A DNA stretch of 64,000 nt, taken from Macrobrachium rosenbergii. Lineage: Eukaryota > Arthropoda > Malacostraca > Decapoda > Palaemonidae. Where the stretch lies: contig NC_089781.1 of the NCBI RefSeq assembly GCF_040412425.1, positions 54,255,486 through 54,319,485 on the forward strand, written 5' to 3'. Position 1 is the stretch's first letter, and each line of letters starts with the position of its first letter. Both the position numbers and the translations under genes were made by a program. The notes beneath the pieces are model-generated. The model saw only the letters and a program-made list of their open reading frames with translations, was not told the DNA's origin and made no database searches. This document shows, piece after piece, positions 32,596-44,961 of this stretch.

Positions 32596-33593
32596 TCAGT
32601 AATTATCTGCAAATGCTAGACTGCTAAGTAAATCAACTAATTCACGAGACTCGAATTTAGCATTACAGTACACTGATACTCCTAAGAGAATTGGAGAGAG
32701 AAATGATCTGGGGCGTGCAGCTGATGTTATACTGTGTGATACTGCAATCCTACGGCGTCTGTCCTTGATGAGATGACTAAGTAACCTTAATAGAAGTTGA
32801 GAAACACGTTCTTCCATCTTCTCATAGTTGCTCATCTCCAAAAATTTTGGATACTGGGATTTATCATATATGGTTGTCTTTATTTCATCTTCTATGAGAA
32901 CTCCAGCCTTGACAATTTCTTCAGGTGTTAGTCCAGTATTACTGTAATGTGGTCTCAGTATATTATTGCTCTCATTCAGAAATGTATAAATTGTCTCTTT
33001 ACCTTGCTCGCACGTAATAATCATTTCATCTTTATACCTATCTTGTAGTTTAGACTTTAGTTGTCTCGCAGTGTACACTTCACCATCTCCAGAACAATCC
33101 TTCAAAAGACCCTCTAATTCTGTCAAAGTGTATTGGTGGTCATCATTGTTATCTAAGAGCTCACAAAGTTTGTAAAATCCTACATTTTTCTCTTCATCAA
33201 CTGACCCTATAGGACGACCTTTAGGCCTTTTTGTGGGATTTTGCACAGATTCCCTACCCTTGTGAAAACTTACCTGACAGTCATGGTGATATTTTACCTC
33301 AGCAGCAACTGTATCTCCAATGTTTTGAATATGCACATGTACTTCATTGCCCCATTTATCAGAGCGTTCTATGCATTTCTCTTGTAATGAGTGGATAAAG
33401 TCTTTAGTTCTCGATTCATGTATTTTATCACGTCTCTTAAGAGGTTGTTTGCTTATCATAGAATAGTCAATACACTTTCCACAATACACACACTGGTTTC
33501 GTAGGTCGAAATCGTCTGTCTGGGACCTGCAATTGGTGCCTTGTACTCTGATCTTTTACCAGAGTTATCTGATTCTCTTCCTTTTCTTGACAT
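32596..33593 (-). pseudogene. Academ-like protein, N-terminal part with Cys motif
   Basis: An ATG at 33591-33593 starts a basic N-terminus (MSRKGRESDN), which shifts frame near 33535 into the 297-codon frame 32596-33489. That frame begins C-V-Y-C-G-K-C, followed later by KYHHDCQVSFHKG, i.e. possible zinc ligands C-x2-C and H-x-x-C. A TGA at 32596-32598 separates it from the central domain, in the same frame as 32143-32571. The role is unknown; DNA binding is a guess. Confidence 0.6.
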
Positions 33594-33976
33594 TTTTAGG
33601 CAAGAGATAATTCTGTCTACATCTCTTGTGTATAGGAATTGGTAGTGCTCTGTTTACTAACACTGGTCTAACCCATCCTTTATTTCACTGCTGATTGCTA
33701 AGACTTTGTCCAATCCCTTTGACCCATTGCACCCTGATCCATGTCAATGGCTTCTTTGCAGAAAACACACATCGGCATCTTTCTTCCATCACTCATACCT
33801 TGAAACAAAGAAAAGCTTCTGATGTCAAACTAAATCATTGGTTCTTAATTCGTAGTTTAAAAATAATTCTCATTCGCAGATTACAAATAATTTGGAAAAC
33901 AGTGCCTTTGGTGCCGAGAGATTGGATATTTAGAGCACAATAAGTAAGTCTGAATACAATTAGTCTTTACCTAATG

Positions 33977-34096
<120 letters not shown>

Positions 34097-34580
34097 TATA
34101 AAATACAAAGGTGAGATATTTTGAGATGATACCAGATGAATATAAAGTACCTGAACAGCCTTGTCTGATGAAATGTGGTGTAATCACGAAGGATCTGTGT
34201 GGTAGACTAAGTGTCAGGGAACGGCTCACCAGTGAGATACGGGAAGTAGCTTATACAGGTCCAGGACGAGTTCACTTTTCCTCACCACCCCTTGCAATGG
34301 GTATCACAGTGTATTGGGGAAAGGGAGGGGGTATATGGTATATGTACGAGAATTGAAAACAGGAGTTAGTAACGACTACAAATCATATTTTGAATTGCAT
34401 AAAATCTCACACCACGTTATTTTGAGGAAATAAAGAATTTTTTTTATATTAAAGTATGACTAAATGGGTAACATATCAAATAAATGACATGAAAAATGTT
34501 CTTTCTACTGCTTAAAACCTAATTTGTAAAACTTTTTCCCCCATTTTTAGCGTTATTAGTTCAGAAAGTGGGTTCCGTAC

Positions 34581-34754
34581 TAATGGCAGCCATCTTGCAC
34601 GCCATTTTGAATTACTCAGCAAGCTCAGGGTTAACTTTGGTAAACTTTATGTCATTCAACTGAGGAAGAATTGTAGTACCATCAGTAAAAAAAATCAGCT
34701 TTCTGCATTTTTTTTCCAAGTTGGCATGTTTTAGGACCTAATGCTCCTGTACTA
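34581..34754 (-). repeat. Academ-like TIR, right copy
   Basis: Inverted partner of 28684-28842. Ends at 'ctgtacta' followed by the duplicated GTG. Confidence 0.85.
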
Positions 34755-34957
34755 GTGCTGGCCTGTGAAAGACATATCCGGTGCAGGTGCATTTATGTGG
34801 ACATTGGAGGTTTCCACAGTTAGATACAGTGGGTATGTGATGTGTTCATTTGTGCCTTCTGATCATGCGACAGATTGATGGAAGCATTGTGATCCTTCAA
34901 ACATTGAACCAGTGTCGTCGCGTTTCTGGGGAGGGGTTATTAAGTGAGTGCATATAT

Positions 34958-35630
34958 GTGTGTGCACTCTCTAATGGTATATTATGAGAGGAGCATACGA
35001 TGGCTATGGACTTAGATTTGTGGCTGGGTGTGATTAGCTCTTTTTGTAGTGATAGTGGATAAGAACAGCCACTATGAGATTGTTTACTTGCGGCCATAGG
35101 GAGTGAGTAAGATAACTCATTAACACTTATATTTTTCCAGACATTATGTGGAATACCCATTTTTGTGGCGCAGTGAAACGCCTCTGTTTCTCCATTATGC
35201 CTTTTCCCATTCTGTTCTCCATTGGGAATTTTTCCGTTTTGAATGTTGATTTCTTTAAACACCATTTCAGGTTTTAATATATGAAATGATTCTTTTAACA
35301 GGAATTCTGGGTTCGTCCTGTGAAGACGAATATTTTGGAAGTGGTGTTCTTTAACATATTATGTGACATTTATTTTGGTCTAGAATAATTATGCCCTGTT
35401 TATTTTGTTTGATGACCAAGGTGTTAGTCACTAGTATTGGTTGGTCTAGAATCATTAATTCGATTGATTGTGAATCTGAATTTCTTCTAGTTATGATTTC
35501 CATTTATATGGGGTGTGAGTCACTCCATTTCATGACTGTAGCTTTTGCTGGAACACTTGTGTTAAATTTGCAAATAAAGTCTAGTTTTGTATCTCGGTGT
35601 TTCTTTTCAGTAGGCCTTTGTTTGAGGTTA
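34958..35630 (+). mobile_element. 5' LTR (minimum extent) of Ty3 copy 2
   Basis: Matches the 3' segment of copy 1 (about 7405-8000, reverse). It shares 'gtgagta...ctcatta...ttttccag', 'ttttaatatatgaaatgatt', 'tatgtgacattta', AATAAA (35573-35578) and 'ttcagtaggcctttg'. Its position before the coding region here and after it in copy 1 identifies it as LTR. Confidence 0.6.
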
Positions 35631-37380
35631 GATGTAGGGAGAGGAGTCAATGAGAGAGAGAAAGAATGTGCTGACGCAGTGACAGCCATTGTCTACCAGA
35701 GAATCTTAGGGATGTAAGATGATATGATGCTGCTCTTAAAGCAGATGCAGTAAGAGATTATGACCCTTATTGACCTTGTTTAGGGTCATAACAGTGTGGA
35801 GGGCAGCGGTCATGGACATGAATAGTTGGTCAAATCGATAAATAGATAAAGTATAGGCTACGCCTCCAAAGAGACGTAACTTATTAGTAGTGGTATTGGG
35901 ATCTCAGAATAGGATTTGATGGTTCAACAATTCGGTTTTGGGTGGTGTTGTGAAATGTACTCGTCAGTCTTTCTCGAGTGTGAGTGTCTGTGTGTTTAAT
36001 GATGGGTCACGGGGCGCAAGGTTTTAGTGTGTTTATAGGTATTTTTGGACTTTAGTTCATATTGGGGAATGTTTGGGGAAGAGGGAGCATGCGCAGTGTA
36101 TTTAATTGTGGTACCTTGACCACTTGTGTGTGGTAAAGCATGCAAAAACGTGCAAGTGTTTTTTTCTCTCTTTCTTTGGTGGCAGGATTTTCACACTGTC
36201 AAGCAGAGGCGTACGTAAGTGTTATCATTTTTTTTATTGTTAATTTTAGTGTCAGATTTGAAGTGTACAAACTGGTTAAGGGGGGTGGATGGGCTGCTTC
36301 TTTGATTGCACTGCAACTAATGTCGGGCATTGGCAGTAGTGACGTCATCCCCTGAGTGACGTGTCAGTGACGTCATTAGTTTGGGCAGAGTTTCTTGTCT
36401 TCTTCGCCATCCTCTATGCAGCGCATTTGAATTTTGGGCATGGCTTATGTGTTTTTTTTAAACAGCAATCGGCAGTTCGCATTGTCGTTTAGGGTTTAAT
36501 AAAGGGATTAAATAATTATTGTATTATCTGTAGGGACTGTGACTATTGGGAAATAATCTATTTGACAGTTGTTGAGTTACTGTGGGTAAACATTTCTTAT
36601 GCGAGTGGGGTTACATTTCTTAGATCTTAAACTTTTTTATAGTTACATATGTACGTGTTTTATTTTGGTTACTTACATGTGTGTATGCAAAGGGGGAAAC
36701 TGTTGCTGTAACCTTACTCAGCAATTTTTGCCTTGACGACGGGAGAGGCGGACACATCTCCAAAGTTTTGCGTTCAGCATTTTCTTCCGTGTTCTTCGGC
36801 AGATCATGAATGTGTTGGGGAGATAAGGGGGAGATATTGCACTAAGGGCGAGGGGATCAAATTCTTTTCCCTTCTTTTGTTGTTCTCTCTTTCTCTCTCT
36901 CTCACTTCCGTTTGCTTGAGTCCCGTTTTCTTTACATAAGGGTACACAACCATTCTCTTTACTTGAGGGGAGGACTGAGTGTTTTTTTTTTGTTTGCCCT
37001 TGAAGACTTGTTCATCGTGACCTACTTTGTAGTCAGCTGTCCGCTGGGCCCGCCCATTTTTTCCCCATGGGGTTTTGATTTAATTGTGGGTTTAATTAGT
37101 ACTTTCTTTTGGTTTTGGGGGACTAATTGTTAGAGTACAGGGAATTAACATTGTGGGTATTTTACTGTGTGGGAATTCTTTCAGGGAGAATTTTTTTTCT
37201 TGTGTTTTTTCTCTAAGGGGTGTCCATTCGCAGGACTTGGGAAATTTTGCATTTGTCATCAGCCAAGAGTAAGTTAACGGATTTATCAGAGATTCCTTAG
37301 GTCAGCCTATGGTTGTGTAGGGCTCGAGATTCAGTCTGCAGTTTGAAGGGTTTTGTTGAAATTTGAAATCGCCAGTGGTC
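35631..37380 (+). other. Leader of Ty3 copy 2 (noncoding)
   Basis: 36300-37380 aligns with the copy 1 leader. 35631-36300 has no counterpart in truncated copy 1 and includes an A/G-rich stretch. No capsid-like ORF is seen. Open frames (36140-36355, 36733-36939, 36912-37133) lack domains. Confidence 0.55.
36340..36375. promoter_or_regulatory. Two perfect CRE sites (TGACGTCA) in Ty3 copy 2
   Basis: TGACGTCA lies at 36340-36347 and 36368-36375 with a TGACG half-site between them (36357-36361). The homologous place in copy 1 has a CRE-like palindrome. Likely bound by CREB/ATF or AP-1-like factors, by inference. Confidence 0.5.
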
Positions 37381-37394
37381 GATGTTTGTGTTGA

Positions 37395-38170
37395 GTTCTC
37401 GGGCCCCACAGGTTGGTTGTTTTAATTGTAATATGCAGGGACACATTAAGAGATTTTGCCATGTTAAATATTGTTGCTGTTGTAGGAGTTATGGTCATCC
37501 TTAGAGGTCTTGTCTGTCTCTGAGACAGTATAATGGTAGGCCTACATTTCAGAATTTTGGTAGCTCAGGTAAGAAAGTTCCTTAAGCGGATTTTTCGACG
37601 GGATCTTGTGATCGGTGGGCATTGTCTAAAGACAGATCAGTTTTAAAGGAAAACTGGATGGGGGTTTCTTGTTATATAGGACTTCTGCGGGAACCCTCAG
37701 AGGCAAAGCCAGTGGTAAAAGGGTCTGTGCATGGGGTAAATGCAAGGGTTTTTATAGATACAGGCTCCTCTATTAATCTGATGAATTATGAATTGTTCTG
37801 ATCAGTGTTTTCTGATCGTTCTTTGAGACCTGCTAAAGAGACAGTATGTGATGTTCAAGCAAATAGGTTACGGGTTTTGGGATACGTAGATGTGGATTTA
37901 TCTCTTGGGGGTGGAACTTTTACAAAACCATTTTTGGTTATACGAGGGGCTGCTTTGGGGAATACGTTGTTACTGGGTCATCCAGCGTGTCGGAGACACA
38001 AAATCTCAATTCATACAGGGGTATGTGGTATAACTATTGGAGTACCTGGTGTGTTTGTGCCTTACGAGGGGATGGATGTGAGTATAGTGGATGATAATGG
38101 TGGATTGGGTGTACATGAGGATTTGCGGGTGGATGCTGAACACGTGTCGTTAGGTAAAGAAGTGTTATAA
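37395..38170 (+). pseudogene. gag-pol: Ty3 copy 2 zinc knuckles and protease
   Basis: From about 37400 the frame reads CFNCNMQGHIKRFC and then a second, partly decayed knuckle (C-x2-C with H and C retained). After frame breaks, VFIDTGSSINLMNYELF (about 37750) holds the protease D-T-G, with a TGA at 37800. 37805-38170 continues with SLRPAKETVCDVQANRLRVL and LLLGHPACRRHKI, matching copy 1 closely. Confidence 0.78.
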
Positions 38171-38189
38171 AGGGGTTCGGTCAGATGAT

Positions 38190-38760
38190 GTGGTTCTTGG
38201 TCCTGGTATGGTTGCTGTGGTGAAGGTTCGAGTGAAAGGAGTGCATAAATCCAGACAGGTGTGTGTGTGTGTGGATGAGTGTAGCGAAAAGCTGAAGGGG
38301 GTAGTGTGTACAGGTTCTATAAGCAAGGTATCGCATTCAGGGGATACTTGGGTGGAATTGCTAAACTGTAATGATTCAGTTCACAATTATCAGAAGGGTA
38401 CTTATGCAATCAACTTTGTTGACTGGGTCGATGAAAATAATTCAGTTACTATTGTCGGAGATTTTTGTAGTTTTTCAGAAGCAGACTAACAGGCAAGGGG
38501 GCAGGTTTTTAGGGATCATTTAGCCAATGCTGATTATTAAGAATCTGTTGGGTGTGTGGAAGATGTCCTGGCCGAGTTTGCAGACATAGCCGCACTTGAA
38601 GGGGATAAGTTAGGATTAACAAATGTGCTAGAACACAAGGTTCAGTTGGAGGACAAGACTAAGCCTATTTTTGTTCCTTCATATAGGATTCCTTTTAAGG
38701 TTAGAGAATAGGTAGAGCAAGAGGTTGATAAGTGGGAGGAGGAAGGCGTTGTTAAGCCAA
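38190..38760 (+). pseudogene. pol: Ty3 copy 2 protease-RT linker
   Basis: VVLGPGMVAVVKVRVKGVHK and the following KGTYAINFVDWVDENNSVTI match copy 1 (12813 region). The frame is closed by stops at 38487, 38538 and 38709, two of which replace Gln or Tyr codons seen in copy 1. Confidence 0.7.
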
Positions 38761-39480
38761 GTTCCTCGCCTTTTATTTTCCCATTGTTGGCAGTGCCTGA
38801 GAAGGATGGTTCAGTTCGAGTTTGTGTGGACTTTAGGAAGTTGAATGAGAAAACCATTCCTGATCGTTACCCTGTGGCGTGTTTGCCAGATTTATTTGTT
38901 GAGATTGGGGGCAAGAATATTTATTCTTCAATTGATCTGATGCAAGGGTACTTGCAAGTACCACTTAGCGAGGAGAGTGGAGAGTACACGGCTCTCTCCT
39001 TGCTGAAGGGACATTGAGTTCACATGGATGCCGTTTTGTTTATCAGGTAGTCCTATGACATTTACTACGTTAATGAATACAGTTCGCATGGCTTGTTAGG
39101 GAAACATGTCTTCCTATACATGGATGACATATTAGTTGCCATGGATTCGGTAGAGGAACATTTAGAGGTTCTTAGGGAGGTTTTAGGAGGGTTAGGTTAG
39201 CGGGTTTGAAGATAAAGTTAGCTAAGTGTAACTTTTTGAAGAGGCGGACAGTATATTTGGGTTATGTCATTTCTAAGGAGGGTGTTACAGTGAATGATGA
39301 CAAGTTAGGACAACTGTCGATTTTGCTATTCCCAAGAATAAGAAACAGATTCTGACATTCTTAGGCATGGCTGGATTTTTCCGTAGGTTTGTGAAGGGTT
39401 TTTCTTATTCTCGCGTCTCCCTTGACGCATGCCCTGAGGGATGATGTGCAGTTTGTATTGGAAGATGGACAGCAATTAGC
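38761..39480 (+). pseudogene. pol: Ty3 copy 2 reverse transcriptase
   Basis: 38784-39017 contains EKDGSVRVCVDFRKLN and SIDLMQGYLQVPL. A stop at 39016 and shifts break the middle. The catalytic box at about 39113 reads Y-M-D-D (copy 1 has Y-I-D-D), and LGYVISKEGV follows near 39258. Not functional. Confidence 0.75.
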
Positions 39481-40585
39481 TTTTAAGAAGATTAAGGATG
39501 CCTTAGTGAATCCCCCAGTGTTGAAGTTTCCTGATTTGAATGTCCTTTCATGTTGGTAACGGACACAAATTATGATGGTATAGGAGCATGCCTTATGCAG
39601 AAGCTCGATGGAAGACTCCATCTGATTGCATTTTACAGTAGGAAGTTTAAGACATGGGGTAGTAATGAACGATTATTGCCTTTGCTGTAGTGTCTAGTTT
39701 AGTGCATTTCAAATTGTTGCTGTTGGGCAATCAAGTAGAGGTTCTTACGGATCATAAGCCATTGTTGGATCTTTTCAATAAGTCAGATCTTTCCCCTAAA
39801 AGGGCTAGGTGGTATCTGACAATCAGGGATTTTGATGCCAAGCTTAGGTGTATAGAGGGTAGACATAATGTGGTAGCAGATGCCCTTTGTAGAAGTTTTT
39901 CTGATGCAGATGGTACTAATGTATGTTATGTATCTGGAGATTGCATAGATTGGGATATTAGTAGAAGCTAAGCAGGATGAGGATGAGATTTTGGCAGATG
40001 CAAAGGCGTTTCTTAGAGGAGAATTAGTTACAAAGGGTTATAAGCTGTCTTTTGCAGGGCTTCAATTAGAGGGTAATTTGCTAGTTAGGAAGATTAGATA
40101 CAGACTGAGGAATAGTGAGAATAAGGGTGATATGGCGCAAATAGTTGTTCCTAGGAGTTTAGTGCCGATGGTTCTGGATATTGTTCACTGCAGGTCAGGC
40201 AGTCCACATTTGGATATTGAGAAGACGTATCAGAATATACAGGGACAATTCTTTTGGAAGAATATGCTCACGTCAGTGGAAGACTTGTGAGAGGTTGTTC
40301 AGTTTGTAATTCCTGTAAGCCATCGAGGGTTGTTTCTTGTAAACTGGGTTCATTTCCTATTCCCAGTAGACCATTCTCAAGGGTCCATATGGATCTATTA
40401 ACCAGTTTCTTTGAATCTAGTTATGGCCATTGGCACCTGTTGGTGGTTGTTGATGAATTAGCTAGGTTCGTAGAGGTTTTTCCATTGAAGCATAAAACAG
40501 CGGAAGAGGTGGCAGTCTCATTCTTTAAGGTGTACTCCGACTGCCGAATTTTGAGGAATTGCTGTAATTTTGGTTATTAACAGTT
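39481..40585 (+). pseudogene. pol: Ty3 copy 2 RNase H and truncated integrase
   Basis: LEVLTDHKPLLDLFNKSDLS-type RNase H residues are in 39690-39971. The integrase zinc module spans 40180-40320 (SPHLDIEKTYQ..., CSVCNSC). The core starts HMDLLTSFFESSYGH...VVVDELARFVEVFPL and then degenerates after about 40530, before the second catalytic Asp and the Glu. One stop is at 40288. The truncation removes the rest of the core, the GPF module and the 3' LTR. Confidence 0.78.
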
Positions 40586-41110
40586 TTCAGCTGTTTTATG
40601 TCTAAATAAACATATCCTGAAGTGATACTGCTAAAAATTTTTTTTTTAGATTGGTTTATTGACAATTTTTTTTATTGGTTGTATGACACTGTGAAACACA
40701 AATTATAAAAAGGCTTGTAAAAATGTATGTTTGAATAATTCAGGATAGGATCAAGTAAGTTATACACTGTTTTGGACAGTTTTATATTTTTTTGCTGTTT
40801 CCTCAAAACTTACTTTTTCAAAACAAAATGCTTATTTCTCCAAGAAGACTGAACCAAACTTTTACAGGGTGTAGTATAACTGTATATATATCTTTATTTT
40901 GTCACCGGAAAAATCGCATTTCTTTGCAACTTTTAATTTTGCATATTTTGATTTTAAAAAGCGACGTCATGATTTTTTCAACTGCAAAACAAATGAACAT
41001 AGAGGTCGAATTTATAAATTTCCCCATGAAAGAAATTTCATTATTATTTGTAGAATAAGTGGTAAAAATTTGAAGTAAATCCCTTCAATCATTAAGTAGA
41101 AATATTCCTT
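40586..41110. other. Unrecognised AT-rich DNA
   Basis: No domain, repeat or inverted end recognised; the open frame 40792-41058 lacks any family signal. Confidence 0.4.
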
Positions 41111-41378
41111 TACAGTAAACCCCTGTATTCATAGGGGATACGTACCAAACCCCCTCGAATAGTTAAAATCCGCAAATAGTTAACACCCCCTTCTAAAAAC
41201 GCTTATAACTTCCTATCTGGAAAGTTCAAATAACAAATGTACACTTAAAGTATCATCCTACATCAAATATACCTTAAATTATTATCCTATTACTGTATTA
41301 ATTTTTGAAATGACATTATTAATATCATTTCAAAGTCATCTTAAACATTTTACCCTTAAAAATGTATACATAGCCAAT

Positions 41379-41382
<4 letters not shown>

Positions 41383-41451
<69 letters not shown>
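41383..41451. repeat. (GA)n microsatellite
   Basis: About 34 GA units; flanked downstream by CTAT repeats and a shorter (GA)n at 41584-41613. Confidence 0.95.
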
Positions 41452-41458
<7 letters not shown>

Positions 41459-41580
41459 TGGACTGATTTGCATGGTTAAACAGTTAAAAATGTCAATAAT
41501 ACAGTGTATATTATGTATGTCTTTCTATCAGTCGCTCGCCCTTTCTATCTATCTATCTATCTATCTCTCACCTTTGGCAT

Positions 41581-41613
<33 letters not shown>

Positions 41614-42450
41614 CACTGAATGGGCAAAATCATATATTTGACCATCAAGAGGGCAGCACTCTCTACTCTTGTGGTCAGTATATCAAGATATTTGACATAT
41701 TTGTCAGGTTACACCATGCCCCCTTGCTAGAGGAGACTAGGAAAAAGATGAGGGAAAAATTTTATCTAGCTAAAATCATAGTAATTCATTATGTTTTCTT
41801 CAGTGAATTGATAATTTGCTGTGTTTACATTAATATTAATATTTGAAAATTAGTAAATCATTTATTTATCATACAAAACAAATAAAGATACTACTGTACA
41901 TATTATATATGCATAAAAATTCTCTCATCTCAGTAAGAGAGAGGGAAAGATAGAGAGAGAGAGAGAGAGAATTATTATTTTTATTATTTAACATTATTAT
42001 TTAATCGTATTAAACTTAATATTAATATTTGAAAATTAGTACTGTAAATCATTATTTTATCATAAAATGTACCCTCTATAAATGCTTATATTATCATCCT
42101 GAAACATATATCATTTTAATATAATTTCAGTATTACTTTAATAATATAATTTTAATATGATTTCAATCACTTTAATATCATTTCAGTAGTATCAGTTCTG
42201 AGCATCGTATCTTTAATGGGTGAAAAAGACCAGTTTAAGTGCCAGCTGCCAACAGGGTTCTCTATAAGGAGATCCCTTGGGTATTGTAAAGGGGTCCCTC
42301 CTGAATGTATGGAGGGAAGAGAACCAGTTTTTCACCAGCCAAAGATAAAAACCTGTATCTTTCCACATAAGTTCCTTTCTCTCTGAGTTATTACAGTATT
42401 TAATCTTATTATTATTTAATTTAATCTTATTACTCTTATTATAGGTACAG

Positions 42451-42451
<1 letters not shown>

Positions 42452-42532
<81 letters not shown>
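42452..42532. repeat. (TTA)n microsatellite
   Basis: About 27 TTA units directly abutting the palindrome at 42533. Confidence 0.95.
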
Positions 42533-42644
42533 GTTCTAAAGAGTCCACAGTAATATAACTGTTTAAGGCTCGTGTAAAATTTTTAAAAGCTTTTAAAAAT
42601 TTTACGAGCCTTAAACAGTTATATTATTGTGAACACTTTAGAAC
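42533..42644. repeat. 112-bp near-perfect palindrome (foldback MITE-like)
   Basis: Arms of 57 and 55 bases ('gttctaaagagtccacagta...' and its complement) meet at 'aaaagctttt'. They differ by three mismatches and a 2-base gap. There is no spacer. The unit begins exactly where the (TTA)n tract ends. Confidence 0.85.
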
Positions 42645-42997
42645 ATTTATGAACTCTCGTGATAGAGAGCTTTTTCCCCAACATTATTATTATTATTATT
42701 AGAAAATTAGTGCTTATTATTACCTGTATTATTACAGGTACAGTATTATTATTATTATTATTTAATCTTGTTAATCTTAATATTAATATTTGAAAATGAG
42801 TAAATAATTTTTTTATCATAAAAATGTATTTAGTCATGAAAATAACATAAAAATACACTAATTAGTGAATATTTCTCGATGAAAAAGTCCGCCAATTGCC
42901 GAATTTTTCGCGAATAATTTGGGGATAGGTTCCACAGGAAAATCCGCGAATCAGTCAGTCTGCGAGTTGCGAGACCATGAATAGCAGGGTTTGACTG

Positions 42998-43300
42998 TAC
43001 TTTATAATGGGCCCATATGGCATCGGTGCTCCCCTTAAAGTGTATTGGTTGTTGTTTATTAGCATACTGAGTTTTTACATTTATGAGGTAGTGACAAAGT
43101 TAGGTGAGGAAGGGTACAGTGTTACCCTTGAACACCCCGAGATTTTTTTACTCTCCATTATTCGGATTTCACCATTATCTGACGGACCCTTGGCTATATT
43201 AATTCAGATAATTGAAGGATTACTTTTATCTTTAGCAGTAGGTATGTTTCCAAATAATAAATCTCCTGAAAATTTGCATTTTTTGTTCAGTTTGGTAATG
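42998..43300. other. Intergenic-type DNA with a Tigger-like tail
   Basis: 43158-43222 ('tattcggatttcaccattatctgacgg...cagataattgaagga') resembles the termini at 4207-4272 and 19652-19700. The open frame 43007-43306 has no recognisable domain. Confidence 0.35.
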
Positions 43301-43329
43301 GAATAGTGTTTATTTACTGGTAACCAAGC

Positions 43330-44330
43330 AGTCTCTTTCCTTTCTACCCAGGCTATAGCTACTTTTTTTTTTTTACTGCCCTGTCAATTACTGCTTCACA
43401 AGCCAATTGTTTCTTATGCTCCATGTATATTTTACAGCTCTTGGTATATTTTGAAGGACCATCTGTAACATTGAATATGTAGGATTAATATCAAAATCAC
43501 TTCCCTTTTACAGTGTTTCAACTAGCATATTATAGATGGTATAAAAAGTTCATTAGAGTTACCCTTCAATCCATAACTACATTGTTTTCTGGCATTTACT
43601 CATGTTATCACTGGTCTTTTCTCTCCTAACTGTTCAGCTTTTTTTTTAACTTTACCTTGTCTCAGTTTTCATCTCTCATTTATGAATATTCATATGAGAG
43701 TATAAAGAACTCTCTGATCATATTAGGTATTGATGCCAACAGACTGCCTTTAATGACCATACTTTATCTGTGCTTTGTTATTAGCCACCATAAGCTTTGT
43801 TTTTGGTACATTAATTTTTATTCCTCCTCTCCATTCCACTCTTCCTCAAGGTTTGCTCGTAGCATTTAGTTATCTCCATACAGCAGCTCCTAGGGGCTCT
43901 CTTTCGGCACTCTTTTGTAACTTCCTCCTTTGCTGTGACAAACACTAGAGAACTCAGTGCCAGTTTTTGATGAACACCACACTTTTTCTCTGAATATTTT
44001 GATACATATACCTGCCACAGCTTGCTCTCTACACCCTATGTTATAGTGCAGTAACCTCAGTGACTTAAGCACTTTCTGCTACCCTCTGCGTCTGTAGTGC
44101 CCATTGAAGTGCTTGTCTTGCTATTTTGTCAAGTGCCTTTTCTTGATCTATAATAATCCTAAATAATGGCATCTTTGTTATTGGGTGATTACTTAGGGGT
44201 CAATACTGGATGTATGATATCTGATGGCTTACTCTTCACAAGTCAGTTCCATCTGGCCTTTAGTTGTTGCCTTTGGCTCATTTAAGAACCGGAACTATTT
44301 CCCTCATTATTATTTCCTATCATTCATATT
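43330..44330 (-). pseudogene. Non-LTR retrotransposon (LINE) reverse transcriptase relic
   Basis: On the minus strand, about 44160-43890 resembles the LINE RT segment between the first Asp motif and the 'HQGS-x-LSP' region: DQEKALDKIARQALQWAL corresponds to the common D-x-E-K-A-F-D-R-V-P-R. It is followed by EQAVAGICIKIFREKVW. Further on (about 43850-43740), an N-V-P-K-T-K-L-M-like stretch matches the block after the catalytic YxDD. Stops and shifts are frequent and the YADD box is not identifiable. 43330-43640 fits the degraded 3' part. Confidence 0.5.
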
Positions 44331-44961
44331 TGTCAGTGTCTGCTACCTTGCTGGCCAACTTGTATAACTGCTACTTTTGACTGTAAATATAGGATTTCTT
44401 TCATTTGCATTTGTAAATTCTTTGGCTGTACATCACTTGACTCACTTGCTCTGTCTTTATTTTGCTGCCGGACCTCTCTGACTTCCCTGTACTGTATGTA
44501 ATATTTTTTATTATTGTTGTTATTTTTACTGAAAAGGAGATATTTGATATTTTCTGAGATCTGATGTGTATGGTGGTGAATACAGATGTTGACTGATCTC
44601 ACTCACCATGTAGAAATCAAAGGGACTGTGTGCCCCATGATACTATACGCTGTTATAATGCGTGATGAAATGGTATTCAACAAGTGACTAAACTATTCTT
44701 TTCTTCCTTCCTTATGTTCTTGACCAACTATCCATTTCAAATTACAGATTGCCAGAAATACAGAACTGACATTTTTGTGTGTTATGTTTACTTAAACGTT
44801 AACTTATATGCTTTCTTGTTTTGCATAATCAATATTGTGTTTGTTTCCACCTCAAAGGCAGACTGACTAAGTATAAAAAGACTGATTTGTAAAACTGGAC
44901 TTTTTCAAGTGTTAGACTCTGTGAGAACTTTTGTCTATACCACAGTGAAATATTGCCATTC
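44331..44961. other. Unrecognised AT-rich DNA
   Basis: No feature recognised between the LINE relic and the left end of DIRS-A. Confidence 0.4.

Larger units (their letters stand above)
34958..40585 (+). mobile_element. Ty3/gypsy-type LTR retrotransposon, copy 2 (3'-truncated in integrase)
   Basis: Same family as the minus-strand copy at 7405-15180, in the opposite orientation. Order: 5' LTR (about 34958-35630), leader with CRE sites, zinc knuckles (from 37407), protease, RT, RNase H, integrase zinc domain and the start of the core. It ends within the integrase core near 40585, and no 3' LTR follows. Multiple stops and frameshifts, many of TGG-to-TAG/TGA type, show it is older or more decayed than copy 1. 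34758-34957, between the Academ-like element and the LTR, has no recognised feature. Confidence 0.85.
41113..42997. mobile_element. pogo/Tigger-like element, 1.9 kb, with simple-repeat expansions
   Basis: It starts 'cagtaaacccctgtattcat' after TA (41111-41112) and ends 'agggtttgactg' before TA (42998-42999). Subterminal blocks match the elements at 977-2780 and 2812-3138. The interior is AT-rich and includes (GA)n at 41383-41451 and 41584-41613, CTAT repeats near 41546-41566, (TTA)n at 42452-42532 and a 112-bp palindrome. No transposase coding region is recognisable. Confidence 0.7.

Noticed and set aside
34897..35265. 122-codon minus-strand ORF
   Set aside because: Antisense to the Ty3 LTR; no recognisable domain.
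41310..41582. ORF with Arg-Glu run
   Set aside because: Translation of (GA)n and CTAT repeats.
43007..43306. 99-codon hydrophobic ORF as a membrane protein gene
   Set aside because: It spans a Tigger-like tail (43158-43222) and shows no family signal or splice context.
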